Source: an uncultured Collinsella sp.
Lineage (GTDB): Bacteria > Actinomycetota > Coriobacteriia > Coriobacteriales > Coriobacteriaceae
DNA: 64,000 bases
NCBI GenBank assembly: GCA_958403385.1
Contig: CATXXC010000003.1
Span: 1-64,000, forward strand
Reading direction: 5' to 3'
This document shows positions 1 through 9,862 of the stretch, piece by piece; the first letter of the stretch is position 1; each line of letters begins with the position of its first letter. The notes below the pieces were generated by a model. It saw nothing but the letters and a program-made list of their open reading frames with translations. It was not told the origin of the DNA and did no database searches. The translations under genes and the position numbers were made by a program.

Positions 1-44
1 TTGCCGCGCCCCGCAGTGCCCGCTTCCCCCGAGAACAATTATCA

Positions 45-160
45 GTGCAGGTAGATAGCCTGCTGTTTTTCAAAAAATGAAGGTATGGATGAGGGTCCCG
101 ACTTTAGCCCCGTAATCCGGCATAGTTTTGAAATGGCGCCATATCCGTAACAGCCTTTGA
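45..160. repeat. Partial copy (H0) of the CGTAGTA-type hairpin element
   Basis: The stretch aligns with the right half of the complete element at 224-383: a GCAGGTAGA.AGCCTGC core followed by TTTTTCA, then a GGTATGGATGAGGGTC segment, and a right arm at about 116-135 reading CCGGCATAGTTTTGAAATGG. The right arm matches that of the copy at 477-631, not that of its immediate neighbour. The left half is missing or too diverged to see. The flank at 160-217 (starting GATCTCC) recurs as a diverged direct repeat at 398-461. Confidence 0.55.
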
Positions 161-223
161 TCTCCCGTGGACGGAGGAAAACGGACCATTTTGGCCTTGC
201 GAGGGCTGCCTCGTGACCCGTCT

Positions 224-383
224 GCCACGAAATGGGCCCATCTACTACGTTTAAGCCGCCACCCTCAACCATGGCAAATAATGCGAAATAAAAACCGCAG
301 GTAAAACGCCTGCGGTTTTTCATGAAACGCGGTTATGGTCGGGGATATTGAGTCAAACGTAGTAGATGGGCCCATTTCGTGGC
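224..383. repeat. Complete hairpin element H1 with 29-nt perfect arms
   Basis: The arms at 224-252 and 355-383 are exact reverse complements over 29 nt (outer part GCCACGAAATGGGCCCATC, inner part TACTACGTTT). The loop of about 100 nt contains a terminator hairpin (290-320) and is homologous, in inverted orientation, to the loop of the copy at 477-631. The inner CGTAGTA of the arms is shared by both copies, while the outer arm sequence is unrelated. No protein-coding signal is convincing here. Confidence 0.75.
290..320. terminator. Bidirectional intrinsic terminator-like hairpin
   Basis: A 12-bp perfect stem, AAAAACCGCAGG at 290-301 and CCTGCGGTTTTT at 309-320, encloses a 7-nt loop. It ends in a T run on one strand and begins with an A run, so it could act in both directions. 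It sits inside the loop of the larger hairpin H1, and the response-regulator gene on the minus strand ends 365 bp downstream of it in coordinate terms. Confidence 0.6.
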
Positions 384-476
384 GGGCGCCGTCTGCCGAT
401 CTCCGCGGGCGGAAGAAAAAGGATAATTTTGGTCCCGTGAGGCTTGCGGAGGCACTCGTGCAGGGCCGTCGCGAAC

Positions 477-631
477 AAAACTATGTCGGTTTACTACGAT
501 GAATTCGGCATTCCCGACCATGACTGCATTTTTCTAAATATTGCAAGCGTTCTACCTGCGGTTTTGCAAGCGCGCAATTTACCATGGTCGAAGGTGGGCG
601 ATTCGTCGTAGTAAACCGGCATAGTATTGAA
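477..631. repeat. Hairpin element H2, inverted copy of H1 with different arms
   Basis: Arms at about 477-500 and 608-631 pair (CAAAACTATGTCGGTT with AACCGGCATAGTATTG, 14 of 16 positions, plus the shared TACTACG/CGTAGTA inner part). Read on the minus strand, the loop aligns with that of H1: CGCCCACC, ACCATGG, AAACCGCAGGTA.AACGC and ATGGTCGGG.AT occur in the same order. The variable outer arms differ completely from those of H1. The region 632-685 holds nothing further. Confidence 0.7.
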
Positions 632-685
632 ATAGCATTAAATCGGTAGCAGCCATTTTGTTATGCCGGGTCGTTCGTTGGGCAA

Positions 686-1315
686 CTACCCTCGCAGGTA
701 GGCGATGGCGATCTGCGTGCGGTTGCGTAGGCCCATTTTGGCTAGGATCGAGCTGATGTGGTTGCGCACGGTGCCTTCGCCCATGTATGCCGTGGCGGCG
801 ATCTCCCTGTTGTCGAGGCCGCGGGCGATGAGCTCGGCGACTTCGAACTCGCGGTCGGTTAGGCTGGCGAAGGCCGCGGGCCGGCGGGGCGTGCCCGCCC
901 CGATGCCCGTCCCATCAAAATCGATGCCCTCGATTTCCTTGCCCTCGAGCACGCGTTTGCCGTCCATGACCTGCGTCAATGCCGGCGGAATGGCGGCGAC
1001 ATCGGTTTTGATCAGGTAGCCGCGGGCGCCCAGTTTGAGCGCCGACACTATGTACTCGTCATCCGAGAATGTCGTCAGAAACACCACGCGCGCTGCAGGG
1101 TTACGCTCAAGGATCTCGCGTGCCGCCGAAAGTCCGTCGCGCCCCGGCATCTGAATGTCGAGCAGCGCGATATCGGGCGTGTGCTCAGCGTAGAGCGCGA
1201 CCGCGTCGTCGCCATTGGCGCCGGTGCCCACTACCTCGATTTGCGGCTGGGCGCCCAGGATAATCTTGAGCGAATCGACCACCAAGCGGTCGTCGTCGAC
1301 AACGATGAGCCTCAT
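686..1315 (-). CDS. NarL/LiaR-type response regulator
   Basis: A 209-residue DNA-binding response regulator. The receiver domain (about 1-120) has the acidic triad D7-D9, the phospho-acceptor D53 in LLDIQMPG, T81/T82 and K103. The C-terminal LuxR-type helix-turn-helix starts near residue 149 (LTDREFEVAELIARG) and ends at the last residue. The gene overlaps the upstream kinase gene by four bases (ATGA), so the two are translationally coupled. The divergent ABC-exporter operon starting at 2657 is the likely target, as in LiaRS/DesKR-like arrangements; that target is an inference from position. Confidence 0.93.
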   Translation of the reverse strand: MRLIVVDDDRLVVDSLKIILGAQPQIEVVGTGANGDDAVALYAEHTPDIALLDIQMPGRDGLSAAREILERNPAARVVFLTTFSDDEYIVSALKLGARGYLIKTDVAAIPPALTQVMDGKRVLEGKEIEGIDFDGTGIGAGTPRRPAAFASLTDREFEVAELIARGLDNREIAATAYMGEGTVRNHISSILAKMGLRNRTQIAIAYLRG

Positions 1316-2457
1316 CGGCCCTCATCTCCTTGCTGCTTGGGAACGGTGGCAAACACGCGCCAGCCACCGGCGCCGGCACGCGGGCCGGCGGTGAAGGTGC
1401 CGCCAAGCGCCTCGATGCGCTCGTGCATGGAGGCGAGCCCCATGCCCTCCGCGGCGCCGCGGCTGCTTGCTTGAACCCCGCCCATGCCATCGTCGGTAAC
1501 AACGAGCTGGTAAAACGACGGATGCTCCATGCATCGTACGGTGACGGTCTGGGCGCAAGCGTGGCGCATGGCGTTGGAAAGCGCCTCGCGCAGCACCGCC
1601 GCAAAGCAGTTGGCGACGTTGGCGGGTGCATGCTCGGCCAAAACTTCAAGCTCAATCTGCGGGCCGCCGTCCGAGCGCGCGCCTTCAACAATGCGTTCGA
1701 GCTGCACGGAAAGGTCGACGGCGTTGTCGTTGAGCGCGTGGACGCTGGTGCGCACAAGCTGGAGCGCCTCGTCAACCGTGCGTTTGACGTCGGCGAAATC
1801 GGCGGCAACCCTGGGCTCGTCGGCGTGGACCACGCGTAGGGCTTCGGCCTGCAGTGAGGCGCGCGTGAGCTGGTGCCCGACGTTATCGTGGATCTCGCGC
1901 GCGATGCGGGCGCGTTCGGCGAGCGTCGCGAGCTCGACTTCGTAGTCCTGGCGGTCGGCAAGGTCACGGTTGCGCGCTTCGAGCGCGAGGGCTCGTTCTT
2001 GCAGCTCGTCGCGGGTACGGCGCATGCGCTGCTGTTCGCGCTCCAACTGGGCGGTACGTAGCGATAGCAAGGTGGCGGCAACCGAAAGGATAGCGGTCAG
2101 CAGGAGCGTTCGGGTGGTGAGCGCGCCGCCGCGAAGGTCCGCGGCAAGCGCGCAGACAAACACGGCGCCAATCGCCAGCGCGGGCCAGATGCGTTCACGG
2201 CGCACGCGTCGCGCGATGTCATAGAGGGCGAGAGGCGCAAACGGCACAAACGTCGGCACGAAGACAGCCGCGATGATGTAAGCGTAACTTGCGGTCTCGC
2301 TCGCACGGCGGGCGCGGTTTCCCTGTGCGACCTCGGCCAGCGAGGTGGCAATAACGCCAAGGCAAAACGCCGCGACCAGGCGAGCGTCCACAGCAAGACC
2401 CATGGCGGCCGCAATACAGCACGCCAGCACGATCGATTTGTCGAAAAGCCTGTTCAT
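1312..2457 (-). CDS. NarL-family sensor histidine kinase (HisKA_3)
   Basis: A 381-residue membrane kinase. Residues 1 to about 140 form four or five hydrophobic segments, followed by a coiled coil (LEREQQRMRRTRDELQE). The dimerisation and phosphorylation domain has REIHDNVGHQL, with the histidine that accepts phosphate. The C-terminal ATPase domain shows the N box (REALSNAMRHA), VTDDGMGG and GMGLASM. The start at 2457 is chosen because upstream in-frame residues are low-complexity and would run into the divergent operon. It is the cognate partner of the regulator encoded immediately downstream. About 200 bp separate it from the divergent ABC operon and must hold both promoters. Confidence 0.9.
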   Translation of the reverse strand: MNRLFDKSIVLACCIAAAMGLAVDARLVAAFCLGVIATSLAEVAQGNRARRASETASYAYIIAAVFVPTFVPFAPLALYDIARRVRRERIWPALAIGAVFVCALAADLRGGALTTRTLLLTAILSVAATLLSLRTAQLEREQQRMRRTRDELQERALALEARNRDLADRQDYEVELATLAERARIAREIHDNVGHQLTRASLQAEALRVVHADEPRVAADFADVKRTVDEALQLVRTSVHALNDNAVDLSVQLERIVEGARSDGGPQIELEVLAEHAPANVANCFAAVLREALSNAMRHACAQTVTVRCMEHPSFYQLVVTDDGMGGVQASSRGAAEGMGLASMHERIEALGGTFTAGPRAGAGGWRVFATVPKQQGDEGR

Positions 2458-2656
2458 ACGGGTATTGTACGCGAAGCTGCGCGTGGTGGAGGGGGCCGCC
2501 TGCGCAACCGTGACATTCCTCCCGCGCGGCAAAGCGGGGGCGTCGGCGGGCCGCGCGACCGAGCCCCCGCACTCGTGACAAAGCTCACTGGTGCGCGCCG
2601 TCCGCTCCTGCGATGATGCAATCGTACCGGGCCGCAAGCAACAGAAGGGCCGCCTC

Positions 2657-3595
2657 ATGACAGATATCGTCCACGTCGAAAACCTCGTCAAGCGCTATGA
2701 CGACCTTATTGCGCTCGACCACTTTAACCTGAGCATCGCCCCCGGCGAGATCTTTGGCCTGCTGGGCCCCAACGGCTCGGGCAAGACCACGTCCATCAAC
2801 TGCATTTTGCAGCTGCTTGCCTACGACAAAGGCACCATTGAGCTGTTCGGCGAGCCCATGGCGCCCGCCCGCTACGACCTCAAGCGCCGCATCGGCGTGG
2901 TGCCGCAGCAGGTGGTGGTGTTTGACGAGCTCACGGTGCGCGAGAACATCGACTATTTCTGCAGCCTCTACGTCAACGACCGCAAGCACCGCCGCGCGCT
3001 GGTGAACGAGGCGATCGACTTTGTCGGGCTGGGCGACTTTGCCAAGTTCCGCCCCGGCAAGCTCTCGGGCGGCCTGGCGCGTCGCCTCAACATCGCCTGC
3101 GGCATCGCGCACAAGCCCGAGCTCATCTTCTTTGACGAGCCCACGGTGGCGGTCGACCCACAGAGCCGCAACGCCATCCTGGAGGGCATCTGCCGCTTGC
3201 GCGACGAGGGCGCCACAGTGGTGTATACCAGCCATTACATGGAGGAAGTCGAGCAAATCTGCAGCCGCATCATGATCATGGACGGCGGGCGCGTGCTGGC
3301 GCAGGGCACCAACGACGAGCTCAAGCGCATGATTCAGATGGGCGAGCGCGTGACTGTCGAGGTTGGCGCCGTAGAGACCGCCACGGTCGAGCGGCTGCGC
3401 GCCCTCGAGCACGTGCTTTCGGTTGAGCTGTCCGGCGGCGAGATCGTCTGCACCTGCGAAGCGAGCCCGCACAATTTGGTCGACATCCTCGACACGCTGC
3501 GCGCCGCCGATGTGGCGCTCGGCCGCGTGTGGAGCGAGCCACCGACCCTCAACGACGTGTTCCTCGAGATCACCGGCCGCGAGCTGCGCGACTAG
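2657..3595 (+). CDS. ABC exporter ATP-binding protein (NatA/CcmA type)
   Basis: A 312-residue ATPase that powers the two ABC-2 permeases downstream. Visible motifs are Walker A GPNGSGKTT, the Q-loop around VVPQQVVV, signature LSGGLARRLN, Walker B LIFFDEPT and the switch histidine in YTSHYMEE. The signature has LSGGLARR rather than LSGGMKRR. The C-terminal 80 residues form the extra domain usual in drug/lantibiotic-type ABC-2 ATPases. ATG 2657 is preferred over upstream in-frame codons because the ATPase homology starts there. It is transcribed divergently from the two-component system, which probably controls it. The substrate is unknown; antimicrobial peptide or drug export is the usual role. 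Confidence 0.92.
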   Translation: MTDIVHVENLVKRYDDLIALDHFNLSIAPGEIFGLLGPNGSGKTTSINCILQLLAYDKGTIELFGEPMAPARYDLKRRIGVVPQQVVVFDELTVRENIDYFCSLYVNDRKHRRALVNEAIDFVGLGDFAKFRPGKLSGGLARRLNIACGIAHKPELIFFDEPTVAVDPQSRNAILEGICRLRDEGATVVYTSHYMEEVEQICSRIMIMDGGRVLAQGTNDELKRMIQMGERVTVEVGAVETATVERLRALEHVLSVELSGGEIVCTCEASPHNLVDILDTLRAADVALGRVWSEPPTLNDVFLEITGRELRD

Positions 3596-3604
3596 GGGGC
3601 AGTC

Positions 3605-4792
3605 ATGTTCAACACCATCATCACTACGGTCAAGACGCTGCTGCGCCGGCCGAGCACGTGGGTCTGGGGCGCTCTCTTTCCCATCGTACTTTCCACGATG
3701 TTCATGTTTATGTTTGCGAACCTCAGCTCCGACGGCACGGTCGACCCGGTGCCGGTGGCCGTCGTGGCGGACGAGGCTTGGGACGCTTCGACCTTTAAGG
3801 GCGTGGCGACGTCGCTTGCCAAGGAAGGCGGCGATCAGCTGCTCGAGATCCACGAGCTCGACGACGCAGCCGATGCGAACCGTGCGCTTAAGGCCGGCGA
3901 GGTCGCGGGCATCTATGCGGTCGACGATGCGGGCACGCCCAAACTCACGTTGCTTTCGAGCTATGGCAGCTCGCGTGCGACGTCGGTGCTCACCGACCGC
4001 AGTATTCTGGAGACGGTGGCAAGCTCGTATACACAAAATGCCGAGCTCATGTCCCAGATTGCCCAGGACAACCCGGCGGCGCTCGCCGACCCGGAGGCGG
4101 TTGCGCGCGCTCTATCGCTCGAGGGCGGTACCCGCCGCGTAAGCCTGACACGCACCACGCCCGATGGCACGGTCGTCTACTATTACGCGCTTTTTGGCCT
4201 GGTCGCGATGATGTCTGCGGAGTTTGCCGCCTTGAGCGTCGTCGACCTGCAGCCCAATCTGTCGGGCCTTGGCGCACGTCGCTGTGTGGGCGGTCTTTCC
4301 AAGACGGCATCGCTGACCGGCATCTTTGTCGGCTCGTGGCTGGTCTCCTTTGCCTCGATGACGATCGCGATCGGCTACGTGCGCCTGGTCGTGGGCGTCG
4401 ACTTTGGCGGGCGCGAGGGGCTGTGTCTGGTGGGTGGCGCCGCTTCCGCGCTTGCCGCCACGGGCTTGGGCCTTTTTGTGGGCACGCTTCCCGTTAAGGG
4501 CGGCAAGGCGTCCAAGTCCGGCATCCTCACGGGCTTTGCTACCACGTGCGCCCTGTTCGCCGGCCTCTACGGCGAGCCGGCGATGGCGCTTGCCGACGAC
4601 GTCGCCCGCGCCTGCCCGGCCGAGTGCTGGCTCAACCCCGTCAAGCTCATCTGCGACATGTTCAACCGCCTGTATTTCTTTGAGAACCTGGGCCCCTTTG
4701 TCGTTCGCGCCGGCGCGCTGGTCCTTATGGCGCTGCTGTTCGTTGCCGCCGCCACGCTGACCTTTGGAAGGAGCCGCTATGAGCGCCTTTAA
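3605..4792 (+). CDS. ABC-2 type permease, first subunit
   Basis: A 395-residue membrane protein with one N-terminal transmembrane helix (about 18-36), a large extracytoplasmic domain of about 150 residues (SDGTVDPVPVAVV... onward), and a cluster of five or six helices in the C-terminal half. This is the ABC-2 (NatB/YhgE-like) topology. It begins nine bases after the ATPase gene and its 3' end overlaps the next permease gene by 14 bases, so the three genes are one operon. With the second permease it should form a heterodimeric export channel. Confidence 0.87.
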   Translation: MFNTIITTVKTLLRRPSTWVWGALFPIVLSTMFMFMFANLSSDGTVDPVPVAVVADEAWDASTFKGVATSLAKEGGDQLLEIHELDDAADANRALKAGEVAGIYAVDDAGTPKLTLLSSYGSSRATSVLTDRSILETVASSYTQNAELMSQIAQDNPAALADPEAVARALSLEGGTRRVSLTRTTPDGTVVYYYALFGLVAMMSAEFAALSVVDLQPNLSGLGARRCVGGLSKTASLTGIFVGSWLVSFASMTIAIGYVRLVVGVDFGGREGLCLVGGAASALAATGLGLFVGTLPVKGGKASKSGILTGFATTCALFAGLYGEPAMALADDVARACPAECWLNPVKLICDMFNRLYFFENLGPFVVRAGALVLMALLFVAAATLTFGRSRYERL

Positions 4793-5984
4793 GACTGCGC
4801 TTCGCATGGCGCTGGCGCACCCGTTCTACCTGCTCATCTATACGGTGTTCATCTCGCTCATGGGCGTATTCATCGCGGCATCGGTGAGCTGGAACTCGTC
4901 GCAGCTCACCGAGTACGAGCCCTACGATGCCAACGTGATCGTGGTCGACCGCGACGACAGCGACCTTTCGCATGCGCTTACCAAGCACCTGGGGTCGCGC
5001 TTTGAGTTGGTCACGGGCGTCGGCGACGATACCTACGATCTTGCGGACGCGCTCTCCAAGAGCAACAGCGCCAAGGGTAGCGCCGACTGCGTGTTCTTTA
5101 TCCCGGAGGGGTTTGAGAACGACCTGGTCGCGGCCGCCCGCGCGGGGGAGGCCCTGCCCAAGCTCGATGTGACCTACGGTGCCGGCACCATGGCGGCGGC
5201 GCTTTCGTCTGCTGAGGCCTCGCGCTGGATTTCGCTCGCGGGCGCTGCAGCGGCCCTAGAGCCCGCCGCCTCTAATGGTAGCGTCGCCAAGGCCGCCGAG
5301 CATGCGGCCACCAAGCGTGCCGAGGTCGAGATTGAGCAGGTCAAGGTCGACTCGACGGCCGCCGCCACGCTCGAGTCGTACTTCAACTTTGGTGCGTACG
5401 CGATTATCTCGTCGGTTATCGTGTCGGTGGGGCTGGTGTTCTCGGGCATGAACGAGCCCGAGCGCGTGCGTCGTATGGATGCCGGCCCAATCTCCAAGCA
5501 CCAGCGTTCGCTTGCCGTGTTTGCGGCCGCCGCCGTGCTCACCGTCTGCATCTGGTTTGTGTCGAGCATGATGGGCGTTGTGGGCTTTGCCGGCGCGGTC
5601 GCCGAGGTCGGCGTGGGGCGCGTGTGCCTGGCGCTGGCGGCGACGTTTGCCCTGGCGTGCACGCCTCTGGCCGTTGGCTTTGCCCTTTCGAGCCTGGGTG
5701 CGCGTGAGGAGCTGCTCAACGGTGTGGGCAACCTGCTCGGCATGCTCATGACGTTTTTGGGCGGCGCCTGGATGCCGCTGTCGCTGATGGGCCCAGCCGT
5801 GCAGACCGCGGCGCATTTTGTGCCGACGTATTGGGTGAACGACGCGATTGGCAAGGCGCTCGCCGCGGACCTGACGTCCACCGTGCTGGGCGACATCGCT
5901 TGCGATCTGGGCGTCACAGTGCTCTTTGCCGCGGCCATCGCCGCCGTAGGCCTAGCCCTCGCCCACAACAAATCCCACGCCTAG
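4779..5984 (+). CDS. ABC-2 type permease, second subunit
   Basis: A 401-residue paralogue of the preceding permease: N-terminal helix (about 12-34), a long extracytoplasmic domain starting with NVIVVDRDDSD, and a C-terminal cluster of about five helices. ATG 4779 is preceded by GGAAGGAG, a better ribosome site than the in-frame codon at 4764. The start lies inside the 3' end of the preceding gene. This is the last gene of the exporter operon; a block of GGGGAC repeats follows ten bases after the stop. Confidence 0.87.
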   Translation: MSAFKTALRMALAHPFYLLIYTVFISLMGVFIAASVSWNSSQLTEYEPYDANVIVVDRDDSDLSHALTKHLGSRFELVTGVGDDTYDLADALSKSNSAKGSADCVFFIPEGFENDLVAAARAGEALPKLDVTYGAGTMAAALSSAEASRWISLAGAAAALEPAASNGSVAKAAEHAATKRAEVEIEQVKVDSTAAATLESYFNFGAYAIISSVIVSVGLVFSGMNEPERVRRMDAGPISKHQRSLAVFAAAAVLTVCIWFVSSMMGVVGFAGAVAEVGVGRVCLALAATFALACTPLAVGFALSSLGAREELLNGVGNLLGMLMTFLGGAWMPLSLMGPAVQTAAHFVPTYWVNDAIGKALAADLTSTVLGDIACDLGVTVLFAAAIAAVGLALAHNKSHA

Positions 5985-5993
5985 ACACCTACT

Positions 5994-6146
5994 CATTGGG
6001 GACAGACTTAAACGACCAAAAGTATTCATTGGGGACAGACTTAAATGACTAGCCATCGGGGGCAGATAAGGAGCGTCCCCAACTGCCGGGTGGCGAAAGA
6101 GCGTCCCTTGTGACTGGTCATTTAAGAACGTCCCCAATGACTAGTC
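5994..6146. repeat. GGGGAC hairpin repeats (three units)
   Basis: Two direct units (5994-6016 and 6027-6051) read CATTGGGGACAGACTTAAA followed by YGAC, and one inverted unit spans 6112-6146. In the inverted unit GACTGGTCATT (6112-6122) pairs with AATGACTAGTC (6136-6146) over all 11 positions, one of them a G-T wobble. Between the units are smaller GGGAC fragments (GAGCGTCCCC, GAGCGTCCC). The same family occurs at 9624, 18178, 38200, 44263 and 48418. From 6147 to 6237 only the leader of the next gene is present. Confidence 0.75.
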
Positions 6147-6237
6147 TGAAACAAATCCCCACTCTCGCCCCAAAATAGTTCGCCAAGGTTTACTATTACG
6201 TTCATAAAGTAGTACGAGGCTAACAATGGGGGATACC

Positions 6238-6951
<714 letters not shown>

Positions 6952-6959
6952 GCGGCGCC

Positions 6960-9626
6960 ATGACACCTCTCGCAAAACGTCTCCCGCGCGAGCTGCGCCG
7001 CAATATCGGCAAGTACCTGGGCATCTTTTTGCTTATGTGCGGAAGCATCGCTCTCACCTCGGGCTTTTTGCTCGCAGCGCATTCCATCGGCTGCCTTATC
7101 GACGACATGCGCGATGCGTACACGATTGAGGACGGCCGCGTGACCACCTCCTTCGAGGCCACCGACGATCAACTCAAGGCCGCCGAGGATGCAGCCGGCG
7201 ACGTCGGCGGCGTCACGCTCTACAAGAATTTCTCCATCGACGCCATCATCAAAAAGGCCGCTGGCGACGATGGCACCAAGCGCACGCTGCGCACCTATGC
7301 GCACCGCAGCAAGGTCGATATCGCGTCCTACTGTGAGGGCAAGGAACCCAAGGCGGATGACGAGGTGGCCATCGACCGTGTCTTTGCCACCAATAACGAC
7401 CTCGCCGTGGGCGATAAGGTCGAGCTTGAGGGCCGCACCTACACCATCTGCGGCATCATGACCCAGCCCGATAGCCAGGCGCTGCTCCTCAACAATTCGG
7501 ACTTTACGGTGAACACCATCACCTATGGCGTGGCCGAGGTCACCGACGCCGGCTTTGCCGCGCTCGAGGATGCCGGCGGCGCGCCTGCCTACACCTACTC
7601 CTTCACCTTTACCGATCGCGATCTTTCCACCGCAGACCGCATCGACGCCGAGCAAGATATGGTCGAGGCGCTGACCGATGCCGATGCACGCGTGGACGAT
7701 CTGATCGATGCCGATTCCAATCAGGGCATTGGCTATGCGCGCGACGACGTGGACGGCGACTCCATGATGTGGATGACGCTGCTCGACATCATCATCGTGA
7801 TCATGGCGTTCGTCTTTGTGGTCCTTACCGACGCCACCATCGAGGAGGAGAGCGCCATCATCGGCACGCTGCTCGCCAGCGGCTATCGTCGACGCGAGAT
7901 CGTGCTGCACTACCTGGCACTTCCCGCCATCGTGGGCGTGGTCGCGGCGCTTTTGGGCACTGCGCTCGGCGTTGTGTTCTTTACCGAGCCCATGCGCAGC
8001 CTCTATTACGGGTCGTACAGCCTGCCGCCCTTCCAGGTGTACTGGAGCTGGGAGATCTTTGTGAAGTGCGCCGTGGTTCCCGCCGCCGCGCTCATCCTCA
8101 TCACGCTGGTGGGTCTGCTTCGCAAAATGGGCAAGACGCCGTTGCAGTTCCTTCGTCACGAGGCGAGCGGCAAGTCGGGTACCAAGCGCGGTCTGCAGCT
8201 GTCGGAGCGCATGGGCTTTGTCTCGCGCTTCCGCCTGCGCATCTTCCTGCGCAATTTGGGCAACTTCGCCACGCTCTTCGTGGGCATCGCGTTTGCGTCG
8301 CTGCTACTGCTCTTTGGCCTGGCGATTCTGCCCACGATGACGCACTATGCGGACAACCTCGAGACAAGCCTGGTCGCCGAGCACCAGTACACGCTCAAGG
8401 CGCCGCTGGAGCTCGAGGGCACTGCCGAGGAGCGCGAGCAGTGGTCGGCACTCGAGCGCTTGCAGTCGGTTGACGGCGCGCTGCTTTCCGCCGCTCAGGA
8501 TGCCGATGACGAGCTTGACGACGCGGCCGATGCGGCGCAGACAGCAGCCGATGCCGCGACCAGTGCTCCGTCTGCCGAGAGCCTGGCCGCAGCGCAGGAT
8601 GCGCTTGCCAAGGTCCAGGACAAGAAGGATGCGCTCTACGCGCGCCTTGACGATCTTGCCGATGCCCTCGGCTGCGACCGCGGCGAGGCTATCGACCTGA
8701 TCGACAAGGCCTCTAAGATCGACACCGACAACGACGACATTCACCCGGTTAACACGACCGATAACGGTGCAGACAAGATTGCGCAGACCGAGAAATATGC
8801 CGTTTACCAGCTGCAATACGACCGCGGCGATGGTAATGGCGAGGAGACGATTTCCGTCTACGGCATCCCGCCCGATTCGCGCTATTGGAAAGACCTCAAC
8901 GTTGGCGATGGGCGCGTCGTCTTTGGCGGCGGCCTGCTCGACAAATTTGGCTGGAGCGAGGGCCAGAAGGTCACGCTCATCGACAAGTACGAGGGGGAGC
9001 ATTATTCCCTTGAGTACGCGGGCAAGGACTGTGCCTGGGGCTCCAAGTCGGACATGAATATCTATATGAGTATCGACGACTTTAACGAGCTGTTCGGCAA
9101 CGACGCCGCCTACTTTAACGGCTATGTGAGCGACGAGAAGCTCGACCTCGATGCTCGTTACTTTGCCGGCGACACCACGCCCGACGACATGCGGGCCGTG
9201 GGCGACCAGTTCATCGGCATGATGAGCAAAATGATCGGAATGATGATCGGGCTCGCGGTGTTTATCTTCCTGCTGTTTATGTACCTGCTGACCAAGGCGG
9301 TGATCGACCACAGTGCCCGTTCGATCAGCTACATGAAAGTCTTTGGCTATCGCGATAGCGAGATCTCGCATCTGTACATCCGCTCGATCACGCTGTGCGT
9401 GGCGGCGTCGCTCGTGCTGAGCCTGCCGGTCATTATTGGCTCGCTCACGGCCATCTTCCGCTCGATGCTGCTCGCCTACAACGGCAATATCGAGATCTAC
9501 GTGCCCGCTTGGTCCATGGCGGCGTGCGTGGGCATTGGCTTTGTGACCTACCTGGTCGTGGCGCTGCTGCACACGCGCTCCATCAAGCGCGTCAGTCTGG
9601 CCGAAGCCCTCAAAGTCCAAGAGTAG
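6960..9626 (+). CDS. FtsX-like ABC permease with long extracellular coiled coil
   Basis: An 888-residue permease with two FtsX domains. There is an N-terminal helix (about 15-40), an extracytoplasmic domain, three helices near 275-400, a further helix near 440-460, a second extracytoplasmic region, and three C-terminal helices. The second extracytoplasmic region contains an alanine/aspartate-rich coiled coil (DADDELDDAADAAQTAAD through ARLDDLADALG, about residues 510-580). ATG 6960 is preferred to TTG 6945, which precedes the stop of the ATPase gene. The stop codon lies inside a GGGGAC repeat unit. It partners the preceding ATPase. Confidence 0.9.
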   Translation: MTPLAKRLPRELRRNIGKYLGIFLLMCGSIALTSGFLLAAHSIGCLIDDMRDAYTIEDGRVTTSFEATDDQLKAAEDAAGDVGGVTLYKNFSIDAIIKKAAGDDGTKRTLRTYAHRSKVDIASYCEGKEPKADDEVAIDRVFATNNDLAVGDKVELEGRTYTICGIMTQPDSQALLLNNSDFTVNTITYGVAEVTDAGFAALEDAGGAPAYTYSFTFTDRDLSTADRIDAEQDMVEALTDADARVDDLIDADSNQGIGYARDDVDGDSMMWMTLLDIIIVIMAFVFVVLTDATIEEESAIIGTLLASGYRRREIVLHYLALPAIVGVVAALLGTALGVVFFTEPMRSLYYGSYSLPPFQVYWSWEIFVKCAVVPAAALILITLVGLLRKMGKTPLQFLRHEASGKSGTKRGLQLSERMGFVSRFRLRIFLRNLGNFATLFVGIAFASLLLLFGLAILPTMTHYADNLETSLVAEHQYTLKAPLELEGTAEEREQWSALERLQSVDGALLSAAQDADDELDDAADAAQTAADAATSAPSAESLAAAQDALAKVQDKKDALYARLDDLADALGCDRGEAIDLIDKASKIDTDNDDIHPVNTTDNGADKIAQTEKYAVYQLQYDRGDGNGEETISVYGIPPDSRYWKDLNVGDGRVVFGGGLLDKFGWSEGQKVTLIDKYEGEHYSLEYAGKDCAWGSKSDMNIYMSIDDFNELFGNDAAYFNGYVSDEKLDLDARYFAGDTTPDDMRAVGDQFIGMMSKMIGMMIGLAVFIFLLFMYLLTKAVIDHSARSISYMKVFGYRDSEISHLYIRSITLCVAASLVLSLPVIIGSLTAIFRSMLLAYNGNIEIYVPAWSMAACVGIGFVTYLVVALLHTRSIKRVSLAEALKVQE

Positions 9627-9780
9627 TCATTGGGGACGTTCTTAAATGACTAGTCGCTGGGGACGCTCTTTCGCCACCCAGCAGGAAAGGAACGTCCCTA
9701 GCTGCCAGGTGGCGAGGCACTCATTTAAGTCCGTCCCCAATGAGTGGTTTCAGTCATTTAAGTCTGTCCCCAATGACTAG
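9624..9780. repeat. GGGGAC hairpin repeats with compensatory stems
   Basis: Unit 1: TAGTCATT (9624-9631) pairs with AATGACTA (9645-9652). Unit 2: CACTCATT (9718-9725) pairs with AATGAGTG (9739-9746). Unit 3: AGTCATT (9752-9758) pairs with AATGACT (9772-9778). Each unit carries the GGGGAC (or GTCCCC) core between the arms; units 2 and 3 are inverted relative to unit 1. The stem differences between units 1 and 2 are compensated on both sides. The first TAG is also the stop codon of the permease gene. Confidence 0.8.
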
Positions 9781-9789
9781 GTGCCGTAC

Positions 9790-9820
9790 TTGACTTTAAC
9801 TCTGCTTTAACGGGTACCAT
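9790..9820 (+). promoter_or_regulatory. Possible promoter of the DUF362 gene
   Basis: TTGACT at 9790-9795 is followed 19 bases later by TACCAT at 9815-9820. The spacing is longer than ideal and the second hexamer is weak, so this is only a candidate for the gene that starts at 9863. Confidence 0.3.
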
Positions 9821-9862
9821 CCTCTATGTCTGTAACGCCATATAGACCGAGGGGATAGATCT

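Noticed and set aside
42..521. Open frames of 60-90 codons on the minus strand in the first 520 bp.
   Set aside because: They run through the hairpin repeats, lack ribosome sites and show no protein features.
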